A stretch of 50,252 nucleotides of DNA from Pseudobdellovibrionaceae bacterium (GCA_013359135.1 JABWCN010000002.1:1-50252), one strand, 5' to 3'; positions 15,644-24,935 are shown, counted from the stretch's first letter. Notes: generated by a model from the sequence alone, not told the origin. Numbers and translations: made by a program.

Positions 15644-17056
15644 TTAAGCAGTTGATTTTTTTCTAGTTAAATAAAAGAAAGGAATCCCTAGTAAAATAAT
15701 AAACAATCCTATTCCACTTTCTTTAGGAGATTGAATTAAGGTGTTAACTAATAGAGCAAAAGCTATAGTGCAAAAGAAAATTGGGAGGTAGGGGTAAAGT
15801 GGAACTTTATAACTCCTTTTTTTATTTGGTGCTGACTTTCTTAATCTAATTACTGCCCATGAACATAATATATAAAAAATCCAAGAGGCAAAAACCACAT
15901 AATCAGTAAGCTGATCAAAACTACCACTGGCTACAAGAACGCAAGACCAAAGAGCTTGGACCAGAATGGAAATATAAGGAGATTGTGCACTGGAAAGTGT
16001 GGTAAACCATTTAGGAAATAAATTCATTTTTGCCATTGAATAAGGAACTCTTGCACTTGTTAGTATAGATCCATTCATAGCTCCAAGAGCTGAAAGGACA
16101 AAAGCTATAGATAAAAACATTGTACCGGATTCTCCAAGAAAACTTTTAGAGGCTTTTGTAGCAACGGGGAGAGCTTCGGGGAATAATGTGGAATGTGAGT
16201 TTTGAATTTCAGCTAGTGGTAATGCATGAAAAAAACTTAAATTGGTAATAATATATATTATGAAAACAAATCCTGTTCCAAGTATCAGCGCTAAAGGAAT
16301 ATTTTTAGAGGGATTTTTAATTTCACCTGCTGCCATTGGTAAGTTGTTCCATCCATCAAATGCCCAAAGTGCTGCTATAATAGCTGTTCCAAAGGCACTC
16401 CATTTAAAATGAGAGGAACTTTCAGTCATGCCGTGAACAAGTTGGAACTCTAGCGGAGGTGAAAAAAAATAGATTCCTGCAATCAGACCAAAAATCATAA
16501 TTACTTTAATTGAAGTAAGAAGTGTTTGTAGTTTTCCTCCGAAAGAAACTGAAAAACAATTCATAACACTAAAAAAAATGATAAAAACTACTGCGATGAG
16601 GAGTTGCTGATGAACAATTCCAAGTGTAATAAACTGACTCAGGAATGTGGAAGCTCCTGCTGCGTAAGCAGCGATGGATCCTGGTGAGCTGATCCAAAAG
16701 CGTTGCCATCCATACAAAAAAGCTAAACCTTCTCCATAAGATTCTTTAAGGTAAATAAATTCTCCACCAGCTTCTGGGAAAATTTCACCAAGTTCTGAGT
16801 AAACTAAGGCTCCAGCTAATGACAGAAGACCCGCAACGAGCCAAGCCCCAATCACATGATGAAGATTAGGTAGAAGTTGACTCATCGATGCGGCCTTCAA
16901 AAAAATGCCCGTTCCTATAATTGTGCCAATGACTATGGCTGTAGAATCTATAAATCCTAACGAGCGGCTTAAGCTTTTTTGTTCTGAATTTGTTTTAGAG
17001 GAATTAAGATTTTTCACGAAAATCACATTGCTAATAGATTTATTAAAAAGCAACAA
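15644..17056 (-). CDS. APC-superfamily amino-acid permease
   Basis: A 470-residue integral membrane transporter with about 12 membrane segments. The first carries the substrate-binding signature GTIIGTGIFL, followed by GALVYSELGEIFPEAGGEFIYL, typical of the APC superfamily and closest in feel to the LAT/SteT exchangers and similar permeases. It probably moves amino acids across the inner membrane; the substrate cannot be named. The frame opens at a TTG (17056) without a ribosome binding site, and GTG codons at 17026 and 17017 are alternatives. The first membrane segment starts near residue 36, so any of them leaves it intact. A strong terminator at 17077-17122 separates it from the upstream gene, so it must have its own promoter. 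Confidence 0.88.
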   Translation of the reverse strand: MLLFNKSISNVIFVKNLNSSKTNSEQKSLSRSLGFIDSTAIVIGTIIGTGIFLKAASMSQLLPNLHHVIGAWLVAGLLSLAGALVYSELGEIFPEAGGEFIYLKESYGEGLAFLYGWQRFWISSPGSIAAYAAGASTFLSQFITLGIVHQQLLIAVVFIIFFSVMNCFSVSFGGKLQTLLTSIKVIMIFGLIAGIYFFSPPLEFQLVHGMTESSSHFKWSAFGTAIIAALWAFDGWNNLPMAAGEIKNPSKNIPLALILGTGFVFIIYIITNLSFFHALPLAEIQNSHSTLFPEALPVATKASKSFLGESGTMFLSIAFVLSALGAMNGSILTSARVPYSMAKMNLFPKWFTTLSSAQSPYISILVQALWSCVLVASGSFDQLTDYVVFASWIFYILCSWAVIRLRKSAPNKKRSYKVPLYPYLPIFFCTIAFALLVNTLIQSPKESGIGLFIILLGIPFFYLTRKKSTA

Positions 17057-17076
17057 GTGTTTGATAAAATAAGATA

Positions 17077-17122
17077 TAAATAAAACCTAGAAACCATTTA
17101 ATACCTATCTTAAATGGCTTCT
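17077..17122 (-). terminator. Rho-independent terminator for the three-repeat protein gene
   Basis: On the - strand, 17122-17110 pairs with 17101-17089 over 13 positions with one G-U pair and an eight-base loop. It is followed by the T-rich AGGTTTTATTTA (17088-17077). It lies 29 bases past the stop of the gene ending at 17151. Confidence 0.75.
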
Positions 17123-17150
17123 ATTAATTAGAGGAAAATACAACTTTAGT

Positions 17151-17825
17151 CTATCTGTTACCACTCAAAAATTGTTTACAATCAGAAATATTAGTAAAAG
17201 TTTCTGAACCTTTTTTAACTGAAATATCGATAAGGTTTAGGCTTATTGCAATATAAGGAGTCCTTCCGTCATTATCTCTGGAAGTGCAAAAAATCACATT
17301 TTGTCCCTGAGTTTTAAGTTCTTTTAGTGTCTGTTGGCATTGTGATTTATCGCTTGAAACTGTGTATGGAATTTTGTTAATTTTTGCGCCATCTAGGATG
17401 GAAAGTTGATAAGGCGTTCTGCCATCACTGTCTCTTGAAACACATAAGAGCGTTCTTCTTCTAACTTGTCGAGTACTTGCAAGCGCGGTTTGGCAATCTT
17501 CCTTAGTAGAAAAAGATTCACCTGGAATGCGAACCACATCGACGCCATTGCGATAACCTAAAACATAAGGATTGCGGCCATCATTATCTCTAGAAACACA
17601 AGAGTAATCAGGGAAATCTGTGGGATCTGAAGAGTTGTTCATAATTCTACGAATTGATTCCAGATTTCTGGCAATTTTTTGAATTTGATCTTGAGATAAA
17701 TAGCGTGCTTCCTCTTTTAAATCAGCAGCAATTTCTTGTGATTGGCGCTGGATCGACTGAGGTGTCTGAGCTATTGAGATGATTGAGACTAGTAAACCAA
17801 GAGTACTTAAAAATAAAAGTTTCAT
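17151..17825 (-). CDS. Secreted protein with three evenly spaced Cys repeats
   Basis: A 224-residue exported protein with a signal peptide (about 1-20) and a helical stretch. Three copies of a domain follow that I do not recognise from a named family. Each begins C-[VT]-S-R-D-[NS]-D-G-R-x-P-Y and ends in a second cysteine. The first cysteines are residues 76, 128 and 180, exactly 52 apart; the partners are 111, 163 and 216. A disulfide within each unit is likely in the periplasm. The acidic DxDGR core resembles a calcium-binding loop, which is inference. Codon use differs between copies, so the duplication is old. GGAGA supports the ATG at 17825. The gene has its own terminator and lies divergent from another secreted protein gene. 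Confidence 0.82.
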   Translation of the reverse strand: MKLLFLSTLGLLVSIISIAQTPQSIQRQSQEIAADLKEEARYLSQDQIQKIARNLESIRRIMNNSSDPTDFPDYSCVSRDNDGRNPYVLGYRNGVDVVRIPGESFSTKEDCQTALASTRQVRRRTLLCVSRDSDGRTPYQLSILDGAKINKIPYTVSSDKSQCQQTLKELKTQGQNVIFCTSRDNDGRTPYIAISLNLIDISVKKGSETFTNISDCKQFLSGNR

Positions 17826-17865
17826 TTGTTTGTATCTCCATTTTTTTTAGGGGAATTATTTCCCT

Positions 17866-17889
17866 TAGGATCCACTAACTTGGGTCCTA
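17866..17889. promoter_or_regulatory. Inverted repeat between divergent secreted-protein genes
   Basis: TAGGATCC (17866-17873) and GGGTCCTA (17882-17889) form an eight-pair stem with one G-U pair and an eight-base loop. A third, partial copy TAGGAC lies at 17901-17906. It sits in the 187-base divergent gap and could be an operator or a leader hairpin of the - strand gene. Confidence 0.35.
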
Positions 17890-18012
17890 TGATCTAGATT
17901 TAGGACATTTATTTTAGTCTTTCAATCGTTGTCTAAGTAATGATCTTTTTTTTTTTAGGTTGACTGGATTTAATAAGTTGGCTACTCCGTAGGCAATTCA
18001 TGGGGAGTTTTT

Positions 18013-18405
18013 ATGATAAAAAATGCACTTCTTTTGTTTATTTTAGTTGTAGGTATGAGCTTTTCTGCTCAGGCACAAAATTACGTTAGACCAGTTCCTG
18101 GTTATGGATACCGTCCAGTTCCCTTACCTTTACCTGTTCCTGTGCCAGTTTATCCACAACCTTTGCCTGTTCCCTATCCTCCACCTTACCCAGGAACTTC
18201 ATATCCAGTACCTTATCCGGCTCCATATCCTCAATATCCACAGCCAATTTTGGTTCAACCCTATGTTATTACCTGTAACACTGTAGGTTTGGTGAATGGT
18301 TTAATTTATTATGGTATTGGTAATGATATTTACACAGCAACTCAACGTTCTTTGTTCGTCTGTCAATCAGTGGGACAGATTTGTCGTTTGGTAGAGTGTC
18401 ACTAA
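18013..18405 (+). CDS. Secreted Pro/Tyr/Val-rich protein, 130 aa
   Basis: After a clear signal peptide (about 1-21, ending SAQA), residues about 22-85 are a low-complexity run of Pro with Tyr and Val, in short units such as PVPVP, PYPPPYP and PYPAPYP. This will form an extended polyproline-type stalk. The last 45 residues are a compact domain with four cysteines (TCNTVGL, VCQSVGQICRLVECH) that probably makes two disulfides. The layout of stalk plus Cys-rich head suggests a cell-surface or envelope-spanning protein, but I recognise no family. GGGGAG 6-11 bases upstream supports the start. It precedes ileS by 59 bases on the same strand. Confidence 0.78.
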   Translation: MIKNALLLFILVVGMSFSAQAQNYVRPVPGYGYRPVPLPLPVPVPVYPQPLPVPYPPPYPGTSYPVPYPAPYPQYPQPILVQPYVITCNTVGLVNGLIYYGIGNDIYTATQRSLFVCQSVGQICRLVECH

Positions 18406-18464
18406 GTACTTTTTTCGAGTAGAAGTCTAATGACAAATCAAGGCTTTGTGATAGATTATTTTTC

Positions 18465-21400
18465 ATGAATAATTCAAATCACGAAGCCAATAACCAAGTA
18501 GCTAAAGATTCTTCAAAAAAACTATACTCTGCGGTGAAACCCAGTGTTAATCTTCCAGAACAGGAAGAGTCCATCCTTAAGTTTTGGGATGAAAATCAAA
18601 TTTTTCAAAAATCAATGAATCGTCCTGGGCAAGATACCTATAGCTTTTATGATGGTCCTCCTTTTGCCACTGGTTTACCTCACTATGGTCACATTTTAGC
18701 TGGAGTTCTAAAGGACATAGTTCCAAGATTTTGGACTATGAAGGGTTTCAATGTTCCAAGAAGATTTGGTTGGGACTGTCATGGCCTACCAGTAGAATAT
18801 GAGATTAACAAAGCCCATAAAATTGAAAGCCGAAAAGATATTTTAAAAATGGGTATTGCCAATTACAATGATGCTTGCCGAGGAATTGTGAAGCGTTATT
18901 CTGATGAGTGGAAGACAACAGTCAGACGTGTTGGACGTTGGGTTGATATGGAAAAACCCTACTTCACTATGGATGTTGAATTTATGCAAAGTGTATGGTG
19001 GGTGTTTAAAGAGCTTTTTGATCGTGGATTGATTTATGAAGGTTATAAAGTTGTACCTTATTCTGTTGGGATTTCAACTCCACTCTCAAATTTTGAAGCC
19101 AATTTAAATTATAAAATGGTGCAAGATCCTGCTTTGACAGTTTTGTTTCCATTAACTGGAGCTGCAAATAGTCAGTCTCAAGATTTAGCAAAGGAGCTTG
19201 AAGGATCTTCTTTCCTTGCTTGGACAACAACACCTTGGACATTGCCATCAAATTTAGCATTAGCTGTTGGAGTTGATATTGAGTATGTTCAAATAAAAGA
19301 GCATGCAAATCAAAGAAAACTTATCTTAGCAAAGGCCTTATTGGCCGCCACTTTTAAAAATCCTGAGAACGAGGTTGAGGTTTTAAAAACTTTTAAAGGG
19401 CAAGATTTGATTGGTTTAAAATATCAACCTTTGTTTTCTTATTTTCAAGATAGGGAAACGCAAGGAGCATTTTGTGTGATTACCTCTGATCATGTAACCA
19501 CAGAAAGTGGAACAGGTATTGTGCATATGGCGCCTGCTTTTGGGGAAGAAGATTATTTTGCTTGTGCAAAAATGGGTTTACCTATTGTCAATCCAGTTGA
19601 TGATGATGGTATGTTCACTTCGGAAGTATCAGATTATCAAGGTCGTCGAGTTAAGGAAGCTGATAAAGACATTATGGCTGATTTAAAAAAAAGAGGCCGT
19701 GTATTCAAGCAAGATACTATTCAACATAGCTATCCTTATTGTTACCGTTCTGATACTCCACTAATTTACAGAGCTGTTTCCAGTTGGTTTGTTAGTGTTG
19801 AAAAAATCAAAGATAAAATCATTGCAGCAAATAAAACAACGGCGTGGGTACCAGATCATTTGCGTGATGGTCGTTTTGGAAATTGGTTAGAAAATGCTAG
19901 AGACTGGGCTATTTCTAGAAATCGTTTTTGGGGAACCCCTCTTCCTATATGGAGAAATCCAGAGGGAGAAGTTCTTTGTATTGGATCCAAAGAGGAGCTT
20001 GAAAATCTTTCTGGAAAAAAAGTGTCAGATTTACACATCGATTTTGTAGATCAAATTACAATTCCATCACCGACTGGAAAATCCCCTTTGAAGCGAATTG
20101 AAGGGGTTTTAGATTGTTGGTTTGAATCAGGGTCGATGCCCTACGCTCAATGGGGATATCCCAAAAACAATATTCAAAATTTTGAAAAATCCTTTCCAGC
20201 TGATTTTATTGCAGAGGGTTTAGATCAAACACGAGGTTGGTTTTATACTTTGATGGTTATTGGTGCTGCTCTTTTTGAAAAGGCACCTTTTAAAAATGTC
20301 ATTGTTAATGGACTTGTCCTAGCTGAAGACGGGCGTAAAATGTCCAAAAGTTTACGAAATTACCCTGACCCGATGGAAATTTTAAACAAGCATGGAGCCG
20401 ATGCTCTTAGATTGTATTTAATAGATTCTCCAGTAGTAAAGGCGCAAGAATTAAAATTTTCTGAAAAGGGCGTGGTCGATGTTATCAGGAAAATTTTATT
20501 ACGTTGGTGGAATGCCTATGCATTTTATATCAACTACGCAAATATTGATAATTTTGTTCCAAAAGGTGACTCAATAAAATCAAAAAATATTTTGGATCAG
20601 TGGGTACTGTCTCGCTTGAATGGTCTGATTTCTAATACTCAAAAGGAAATGCAAGGTTATCGACTGTATAACGTGGTTCCTCAGTTATTACAATTTATCG
20701 AGGAGTTAACTAATACGTATATTCGTTTTAATCGTAGTCATTTTTGGCAAGTAGGAATGCCTGAAGAAAAGCGTATGGCGTATGAAACTTTGTATGAAGT
20801 TCTTTTTAAGTTAGCTAAAATCATGGCCCCTTTTTCTCCATTTATGTCCGAAGTGACTTATCAAAATTTAGCTTCAGTTGTCAGCGACAGAAAAGAAAGT
20901 GTTCATTTAGAAAGTTTTCCAGAAGCCGATTTGTCAACGTTAAGACCTGATTTAGAGGAAGCTGTTAAAGCTATGGATGTATTGGTTGCTCTTGGAAGAA
21001 ATCATCGAGAAAAAATTTCAGTGAAAGCTAAAATTCCTTTAAGAGAAATTAGAATTATTCATCGTAGTCCAGAAGTTTTGGAAACTCTTAAGCGTTTTGA
21101 ACCTTATTTTGTGGAAGAACTTAACTTTCAAAAAGTAGTTTACGACTCTCAAGAAGATAAATATGTGCAAATTATGGCAAAGGCAAACTTTCCAGTGCTT
21201 GGTAAGCGTCTTGGACCAAAGATGAAAGCTGTCAGTGCGGCCATTCAAAAATTAGATTTAGAAAGTATTTTGAAGCTTGAAAAAGGTGAATCTTTAACAA
21301 TCGAAGGTGAAGACATACAACTTACTGATGTCGAAATTAGAAGATCAGCAAAAGGTGATAATCCTAATTTGTCTACTCATCAAATAGTTTCAATTGAGGT

Positions 21401-21698
21401 GGATCCAACGGTAACTCCTGAGCAAGAGGTTGAGGGATTAGCCAGAGAGGTTATCAGGAAGGTACAATTAGCTAGGAAGGCCGCTGATTTTCAGATGGAT
21501 GATAAAATTCATTTAGAAATAGCCTGTGAAAGTGCGTTGCAGAATGCGATCGAAGCTCATCGAGAGACTCTAATTAGTGAGACGTTAACATCACAGTTAG
21601 TGATTAAATCATTAGAAAATGAACTCAAAGGGAGTTTTGTCGAAACATCAGATATTGATGGGCTAGCATTAAAAGTGTCTGTAACTGTAAAAAAATAA
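18465..21698 (+). CDS. ileS: Isoleucyl-tRNA synthetase
   Basis: IleRS charges tRNA-Ile and edits misactivated valine. The 1077-residue length and the C-terminal anticodon-binding region fit the longer, eukaryote-like (type 2) form rather than the zinc-finger E. coli-type of about 940 residues. The class I signatures are HYGH (73-76, the HIGH motif, within GLPHYGHILAG) and KMSKS (625-629). The editing domain contains the expected TTPWTLPSNLA and GTGIVHMAPAFGEED segments. DCHGLPVE and the GWFYTL region also match. Type 2 IleRS enzymes are often resistant to mupirocin; whether this one is cannot be read directly. The start at 18465 gives an N terminus about 30 residues longer than the conserved core. 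Confidence 0.97.
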   Translation: MNNSNHEANNQVAKDSSKKLYSAVKPSVNLPEQEESILKFWDENQIFQKSMNRPGQDTYSFYDGPPFATGLPHYGHILAGVLKDIVPRFWTMKGFNVPRRFGWDCHGLPVEYEINKAHKIESRKDILKMGIANYNDACRGIVKRYSDEWKTTVRRVGRWVDMEKPYFTMDVEFMQSVWWVFKELFDRGLIYEGYKVVPYSVGISTPLSNFEANLNYKMVQDPALTVLFPLTGAANSQSQDLAKELEGSSFLAWTTTPWTLPSNLALAVGVDIEYVQIKEHANQRKLILAKALLAATFKNPENEVEVLKTFKGQDLIGLKYQPLFSYFQDRETQGAFCVITSDHVTTESGTGIVHMAPAFGEEDYFACAKMGLPIVNPVDDDGMFTSEVSDYQGRRVKEADKDIMADLKKRGRVFKQDTIQHSYPYCYRSDTPLIYRAVSSWFVSVEKIKDKIIAANKTTAWVPDHLRDGRFGNWLENARDWAISRNRFWGTPLPIWRNPEGEVLCIGSKEELENLSGKKVSDLHIDFVDQITIPSPTGKSPLKRIEGVLDCWFESGSMPYAQWGYPKNNIQNFEKSFPADFIAEGLDQTRGWFYTLMVIGAALFEKAPFKNVIVNGLVLAEDGRKMSKSLRNYPDPMEILNKHGADALRLYLIDSPVVKAQELKFSEKGVVDVIRKILLRWWNAYAFYINYANIDNFVPKGDSIKSKNILDQWVLSRLNGLISNTQKEMQGYRLYNVVPQLLQFIEELTNTYIRFNRSHFWQVGMPEEKRMAYETLYEVLFKLAKIMAPFSPFMSEVTYQNLASVVSDRKESVHLESFPEADLSTLRPDLEEAVKAMDVLVALGRNHREKISVKAKIPLREIRIIHRSPEVLETLKRFEPYFVEELNFQKVVYDSQEDKYVQIMAKANFPVLGKRLGPKMKAVSAAIQKLDLESILKLEKGESLTIEGEDIQLTDVEIRRSAKGDNPNLSTHQIVSIEVDPTVTPEQEVEGLAREVIRKVQLARKAADFQMDDKIHLEIACESALQNAIEAHRETLISETLTSQLVIKSLENELKGSFVETSDIDGLALKVSVTVKK

Positions 21699-21732
21699 AA
21701 AATCCAAAACCCAAGTTCGTAATGAACTTGGG
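21689..21732 (-). terminator. Rho-independent terminator for the large secreted protein gene
   Basis: CCCAAGTTC (21710-21718) and GAACTTGGG (21724-21732) form a perfect nine-pair stem with a five-base loop. Read on the - strand it is followed by TTTTGGATTTTTTATTTTTTT (21709-21689), so it ends the gene at 21806-23455. The + strand side lacks a T tract. The T-rich part overlaps the last codons of ileS. Confidence 0.8.
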
Positions 21733-21805
21733 GGAGGATCATAATTTAATTTACGAAAATTTAGTTTCTAGTTTAGTTAGTTCTAATAGTTAATCATATC
21801 GCCAT

Positions 21806-23455
21806 TTAGAAATCGAACAAAGTTCCAGTGCTAGAGTTTCTGGTTCCAGATCTTAATACTCTACCTGTACCTGTTGTGCCACTCCTAAGTGTCGAAGAGT
21901 TATTACCTCTGAGGTTCATAGTTCGGCTTGAGTTAGTGATGCCATTGATTGAACTGTTGTCTAGTATATCGTAATTTCCAATACTTGTTCCGTATGTTGA
22001 TCCACAACTGTCGACATTGAGACCAATTTCACGATTATAAGATCTACAAAATCCGTTATGCTCATTTGTGAGTTCCCTAATTATTTTATTGAAGAATTCT
22101 GAGCCAACTAAGTTTCTAGAGTCAGACATACCAGATAATATTCCAGAGAATAAATCTTGATCCATAGATTTAAGGAACTCATTATTCATCATGAAACTAC
22201 TAAAGTTGTATCTGGTGCCAAGTATGTCTTTATTTTTTTCAGCGACTTTCATATCTCTATAATTTGTTAGAGCTTCTTTCGCTTGTTCTTTAACTGCTTC
22301 TTTGTATAGGCTTGTTACTTCTTTTCTAACATCTTTGTATTTAGCACCTAAATTTCTAAGTAACTCTTTAATAAGCTTTACAGCCTTATCTTTCTCTTTT
22401 CTCGCAGTAGCCTTTTCTTCGTTAAATTCCATGATCATTGAGTATCTGTCGCTGAAATCATCATTGTAAGCTAATGGCATAGAAAACTTATGTGTTAACA
22501 TTTCTTTCAAGCCATCTTTGATATTTTCAGTAAAAAAATCAAGAGCTTCATCATCAGTCACGTCAATTTTATTTTTTTGTTTATCAAGTTTTTTGTTTAA
22601 GAAACTCATAAATTTTCCGACCTTACATTCAATTTGATCAGCAGCTTCTTTAGATTTTTTATCACACAAGGTATTAATAGTTTTTAATAATTTTGTTCCT
22701 TTAGAGTCGTCAACTTCTTCAGAATCTTCATTTTCAACTTTATCTTTTGCAATCACAGCTGGTTTAGTAGTTTTGGCAGCTGTGGCATCTTTTCTTTTTT
22801 CGCGATGAGATAAGTCTTCTCGAATTAAACGTTTTATGTCAGCAAGATCAGCAGCAGTAGAACCTCCAGCGAATTTTACAGTTGAGGTGTCTCGTCTACA
22901 GATACCATTAGAACAATCAGAGCCTTCAGTGAGTTGAGGTTCATATGATAGTTCCGTTGAACCATCATTATAAGTTGTGACTTTGTAGCTGTAACGAGTA
23001 CCTTCAAGCAATACAGAGTCGTACTCTACTTTAATAATTGAAAGTTTTTGGGCTGGCACTTTAGGTTTTTCTTCTTGTGGTGTGGATTGAGTATTTACTG
23101 GCAAAGCTGCAGTTACAGTTTCTACTGGTGCTTCTGATGGTTTTACGGTTGCAGTTTTAGGTTGTTCTTGGGGTTTATCCGGTTGGGGGATATCTGGTTT
23201 TGCAGTCACTACAGCAGTGGTAGCTGGGGGTTGCGTATGTGATGTAACTTCATTTGGTTTGATTTTATAAAAAGGCGGTGGCGTGGAGGGTGTTGCTTTA
23301 GCTTGTATTGCTGCACTGTCTGTGGGCGGTGCTTCCGCAGCAAGAGTCGCTTGACCCTCAGTTTGCGTGGTCGTCCCGGAGACGCTAAAAGCAAGAGCCG
23401 CAAATAGTGAGCTATAGAGTAGTGCATTTTTATTTATGTTGATAAAGTGTTTCAT
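21806..23455 (-). CDS. Large secreted protein of unknown family
   Basis: A 549-residue exported protein I do not recognise. A signal peptide (about 1-28) leads into a Pro/Thr/Ala/Lys-rich, probably disordered stretch (about 30-140). A small segment with two cysteines (DCSNGICRRD, about 180-190) follows, then a long charged helical region rich in Lys and Glu (about 205-430), and a Ser/Thr/Asn/Gly-rich tail that repeats RSGT. I place the start at 23455, not at the longer frame's 23533. GGAGG stands five bases before this ATG, and the signal peptide begins there. The gene is monocistronic, with a terminator downstream. A structural role in the envelope is possible but unsupported by any motif. 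Confidence 0.78.
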   Translation of the reverse strand: MKHFININKNALLYSSLFAALAFSVSGTTTQTEGQATLAAEAPPTDSAAIQAKATPSTPPPFYKIKPNEVTSHTQPPATTAVVTAKPDIPQPDKPQEQPKTATVKPSEAPVETVTAALPVNTQSTPQEEKPKVPAQKLSIIKVEYDSVLLEGTRYSYKVTTYNDGSTELSYEPQLTEGSDCSNGICRRDTSTVKFAGGSTAADLADIKRLIREDLSHREKRKDATAAKTTKPAVIAKDKVENEDSEEVDDSKGTKLLKTINTLCDKKSKEAADQIECKVGKFMSFLNKKLDKQKNKIDVTDDEALDFFTENIKDGLKEMLTHKFSMPLAYNDDFSDRYSMIMEFNEEKATARKEKDKAVKLIKELLRNLGAKYKDVRKEVTSLYKEAVKEQAKEALTNYRDMKVAEKNKDILGTRYNFSSFMMNNEFLKSMDQDLFSGILSGMSDSRNLVGSEFFNKIIRELTNEHNGFCRSYNREIGLNVDSCGSTYGTSIGNYDILDNSSINGITNSSRTMNLRGNNSSTLRSGTTGTGRVLRSGTRNSSTGTLFDF

Positions 23456-23720
23456 AGGTCCTCCAATTTCGTGGGAGTCATCCAGACTCGTAAAAGTTGT
23501 TACACTTAATTGGAATGCAAAGACCAAGACCAAGTTTGCTAAAAGCCAAAAATCTTTATAATTGATTATGTAGCTGATTTTAAAAGGTTATTTTCATATT
23601 AAAAATCGTTTCAGATTGATACAATGTCTAAATTTTGGTGTTTCACAATGAGAATAATTAAATTAAGTAGAATTTTCAATAACTTGACTATCAAATGAAA
23701 AATCTCTACTAAGCTAGTGA

Positions 23721-24929
23721 ATGCCAAAAATCAGCTTTAGAAAAACACCTACAATTCCAAATTATTACTCTAATCAGCAGATTGATATCTCAAAATGGTA
23801 TAGCTCTACCTGGCAGCTTCAAAACTCATTAAAGAAAAAAGAGCATTTTGAGATATTTTTTTCGCTGAGTGAAGCCGAAAAAAATATTTTTACCTCCCCG
23901 AAAAAAGTTTTTAATATTAGGACAACCCCGTACTATGCAAGTTTAGCAAAAGATACAGGTGAAGATGCCATTAGAAAGATTTTGATGCCTTCGCCAAAAG
24001 AGTTATCCTCAGACTATCAGGAAATGTTGGATCCTCTTGGTGAAAAAGTGAATCAAAAAACCAGTCGTTTAATTCATCGATATTCAGATAGGGTTTTGTT
24101 TTTGGTTACAGATTTTTGTAGTGTCTATTGTCGTTATTGTACTAGAAAACATTTCACGGGTCAGGAACAATCTCTTATTAAGGATACTGAATTTATAGAG
24201 GCTGTTAGTTACATAAAAAGTCATCCTGGAATAAGAGAGGTAATTCTTTCCGGTGGGGACCCACTTACTTTGAGTAATTCTCAACTTGAAAAAATTCTTT
24301 TTGAGCTAAGAAGTATAGAGCACGTTGAGATTATTCGTATTGGATCTAGAATGCCAGTTGTGTGTCCTCAGCGAGTTGATCAGGAACTGGTAAGTATTCT
24401 TAGAAAATTTAAACCTGTTTTTTTGATGACGCATTTTAATCATCCTGATGAACTTACGGAATTCGCGGCAGAAAAATTAGAATTATTTGTTGATCATGGA
24501 ATTCCTGTATTTAATCAAATGGTGCTTTTAAATGGAGTTAATAATCACGAGTCAATAGTGCAAGCTTTATCGCGTCGGCTATTATACCTCAGAGTAAAGC
24601 CATACTACATGTTTCAATGCGATCCTTCTATTGGTACAGATCATCTTAGAACTTCATTAAAAAACTCTCAAGAAATACAACGTAAATTATGGGGGCACCT
24701 TTCTGGGCTGGCAATGCCACAACTTTCGTTGGATATACCAGATGGTGGGGGAAAAGCCTATTATGTTCCTTCTTTTGAAATCCAGAGAGTTGGAAGTTCC
24801 ATTTTCTATGAGGGATGGGATGGAATTAGGGGAGAGTACGTCAATCCTGATCAGCAGAGTATGGTTAATCCACTATTGAACCCCATATACTTGGAAGAGT
24901 GGGACGAACTTAAAACATCTAAAAATTAG
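23721..24929 (+). CDS. kamA: Lysine 2,3-aminomutase (radical SAM, PLP-dependent)
   Basis: The enzyme interconverts L-lysine and beta-lysine using a [4Fe-4S] cluster, S-adenosylmethionine and PLP. The cluster cysteines are C133, C137 and C140 (CSVYCRYC). Substrate-binding aspartates D301 (QCD) and D338 and the PLP lysine K345 (DIPDGGGK) have exactly the spacing of D293, D330 and K337 in the Clostridium enzyme. The 402-residue length and the ending also fit true aminomutases more than the shorter EpmB that modifies EF-P. No efp or epmA gene is nearby. The protein might make free beta-lysine as an osmolyte or precursor. Only a weak ribosome binding site precedes ATG 23721. Confidence 0.9.
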   Translation: MPKISFRKTPTIPNYYSNQQIDISKWYSSTWQLQNSLKKKEHFEIFFSLSEAEKNIFTSPKKVFNIRTTPYYASLAKDTGEDAIRKILMPSPKELSSDYQEMLDPLGEKVNQKTSRLIHRYSDRVLFLVTDFCSVYCRYCTRKHFTGQEQSLIKDTEFIEAVSYIKSHPGIREVILSGGDPLTLSNSQLEKILFELRSIEHVEIIRIGSRMPVVCPQRVDQELVSILRKFKPVFLMTHFNHPDELTEFAAEKLELFVDHGIPVFNQMVLLNGVNNHESIVQALSRRLLYLRVKPYYMFQCDPSIGTDHLRTSLKNSQEIQRKLWGHLSGLAMPQLSLDIPDGGGKAYYVPSFEIQRVGSSIFYEGWDGIRGEYVNPDQQSMVNPLLNPIYLEEWDELKTSKN

Positions 24930-24935
24930 CTAGAA

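Noticed and set aside
19006-19308. A 100-codon - strand frame inside ileS
   Set aside because: It sits wholly inside the conserved editing-domain region of ileS and has no independent support.
23209-23427. A - strand frame of 72 codons rich in Arg, Pro and Leu
   Set aside because: It overlaps the signal peptide and Pro-rich part of the large secreted protein gene in another frame; the composition follows from that repeat.
23456-23533. Longer start of the large secreted protein gene at 23533
   Set aside because: A GGAGG site and the signal peptide both point to ATG 23455; the extra 26 residues would mask the signal.
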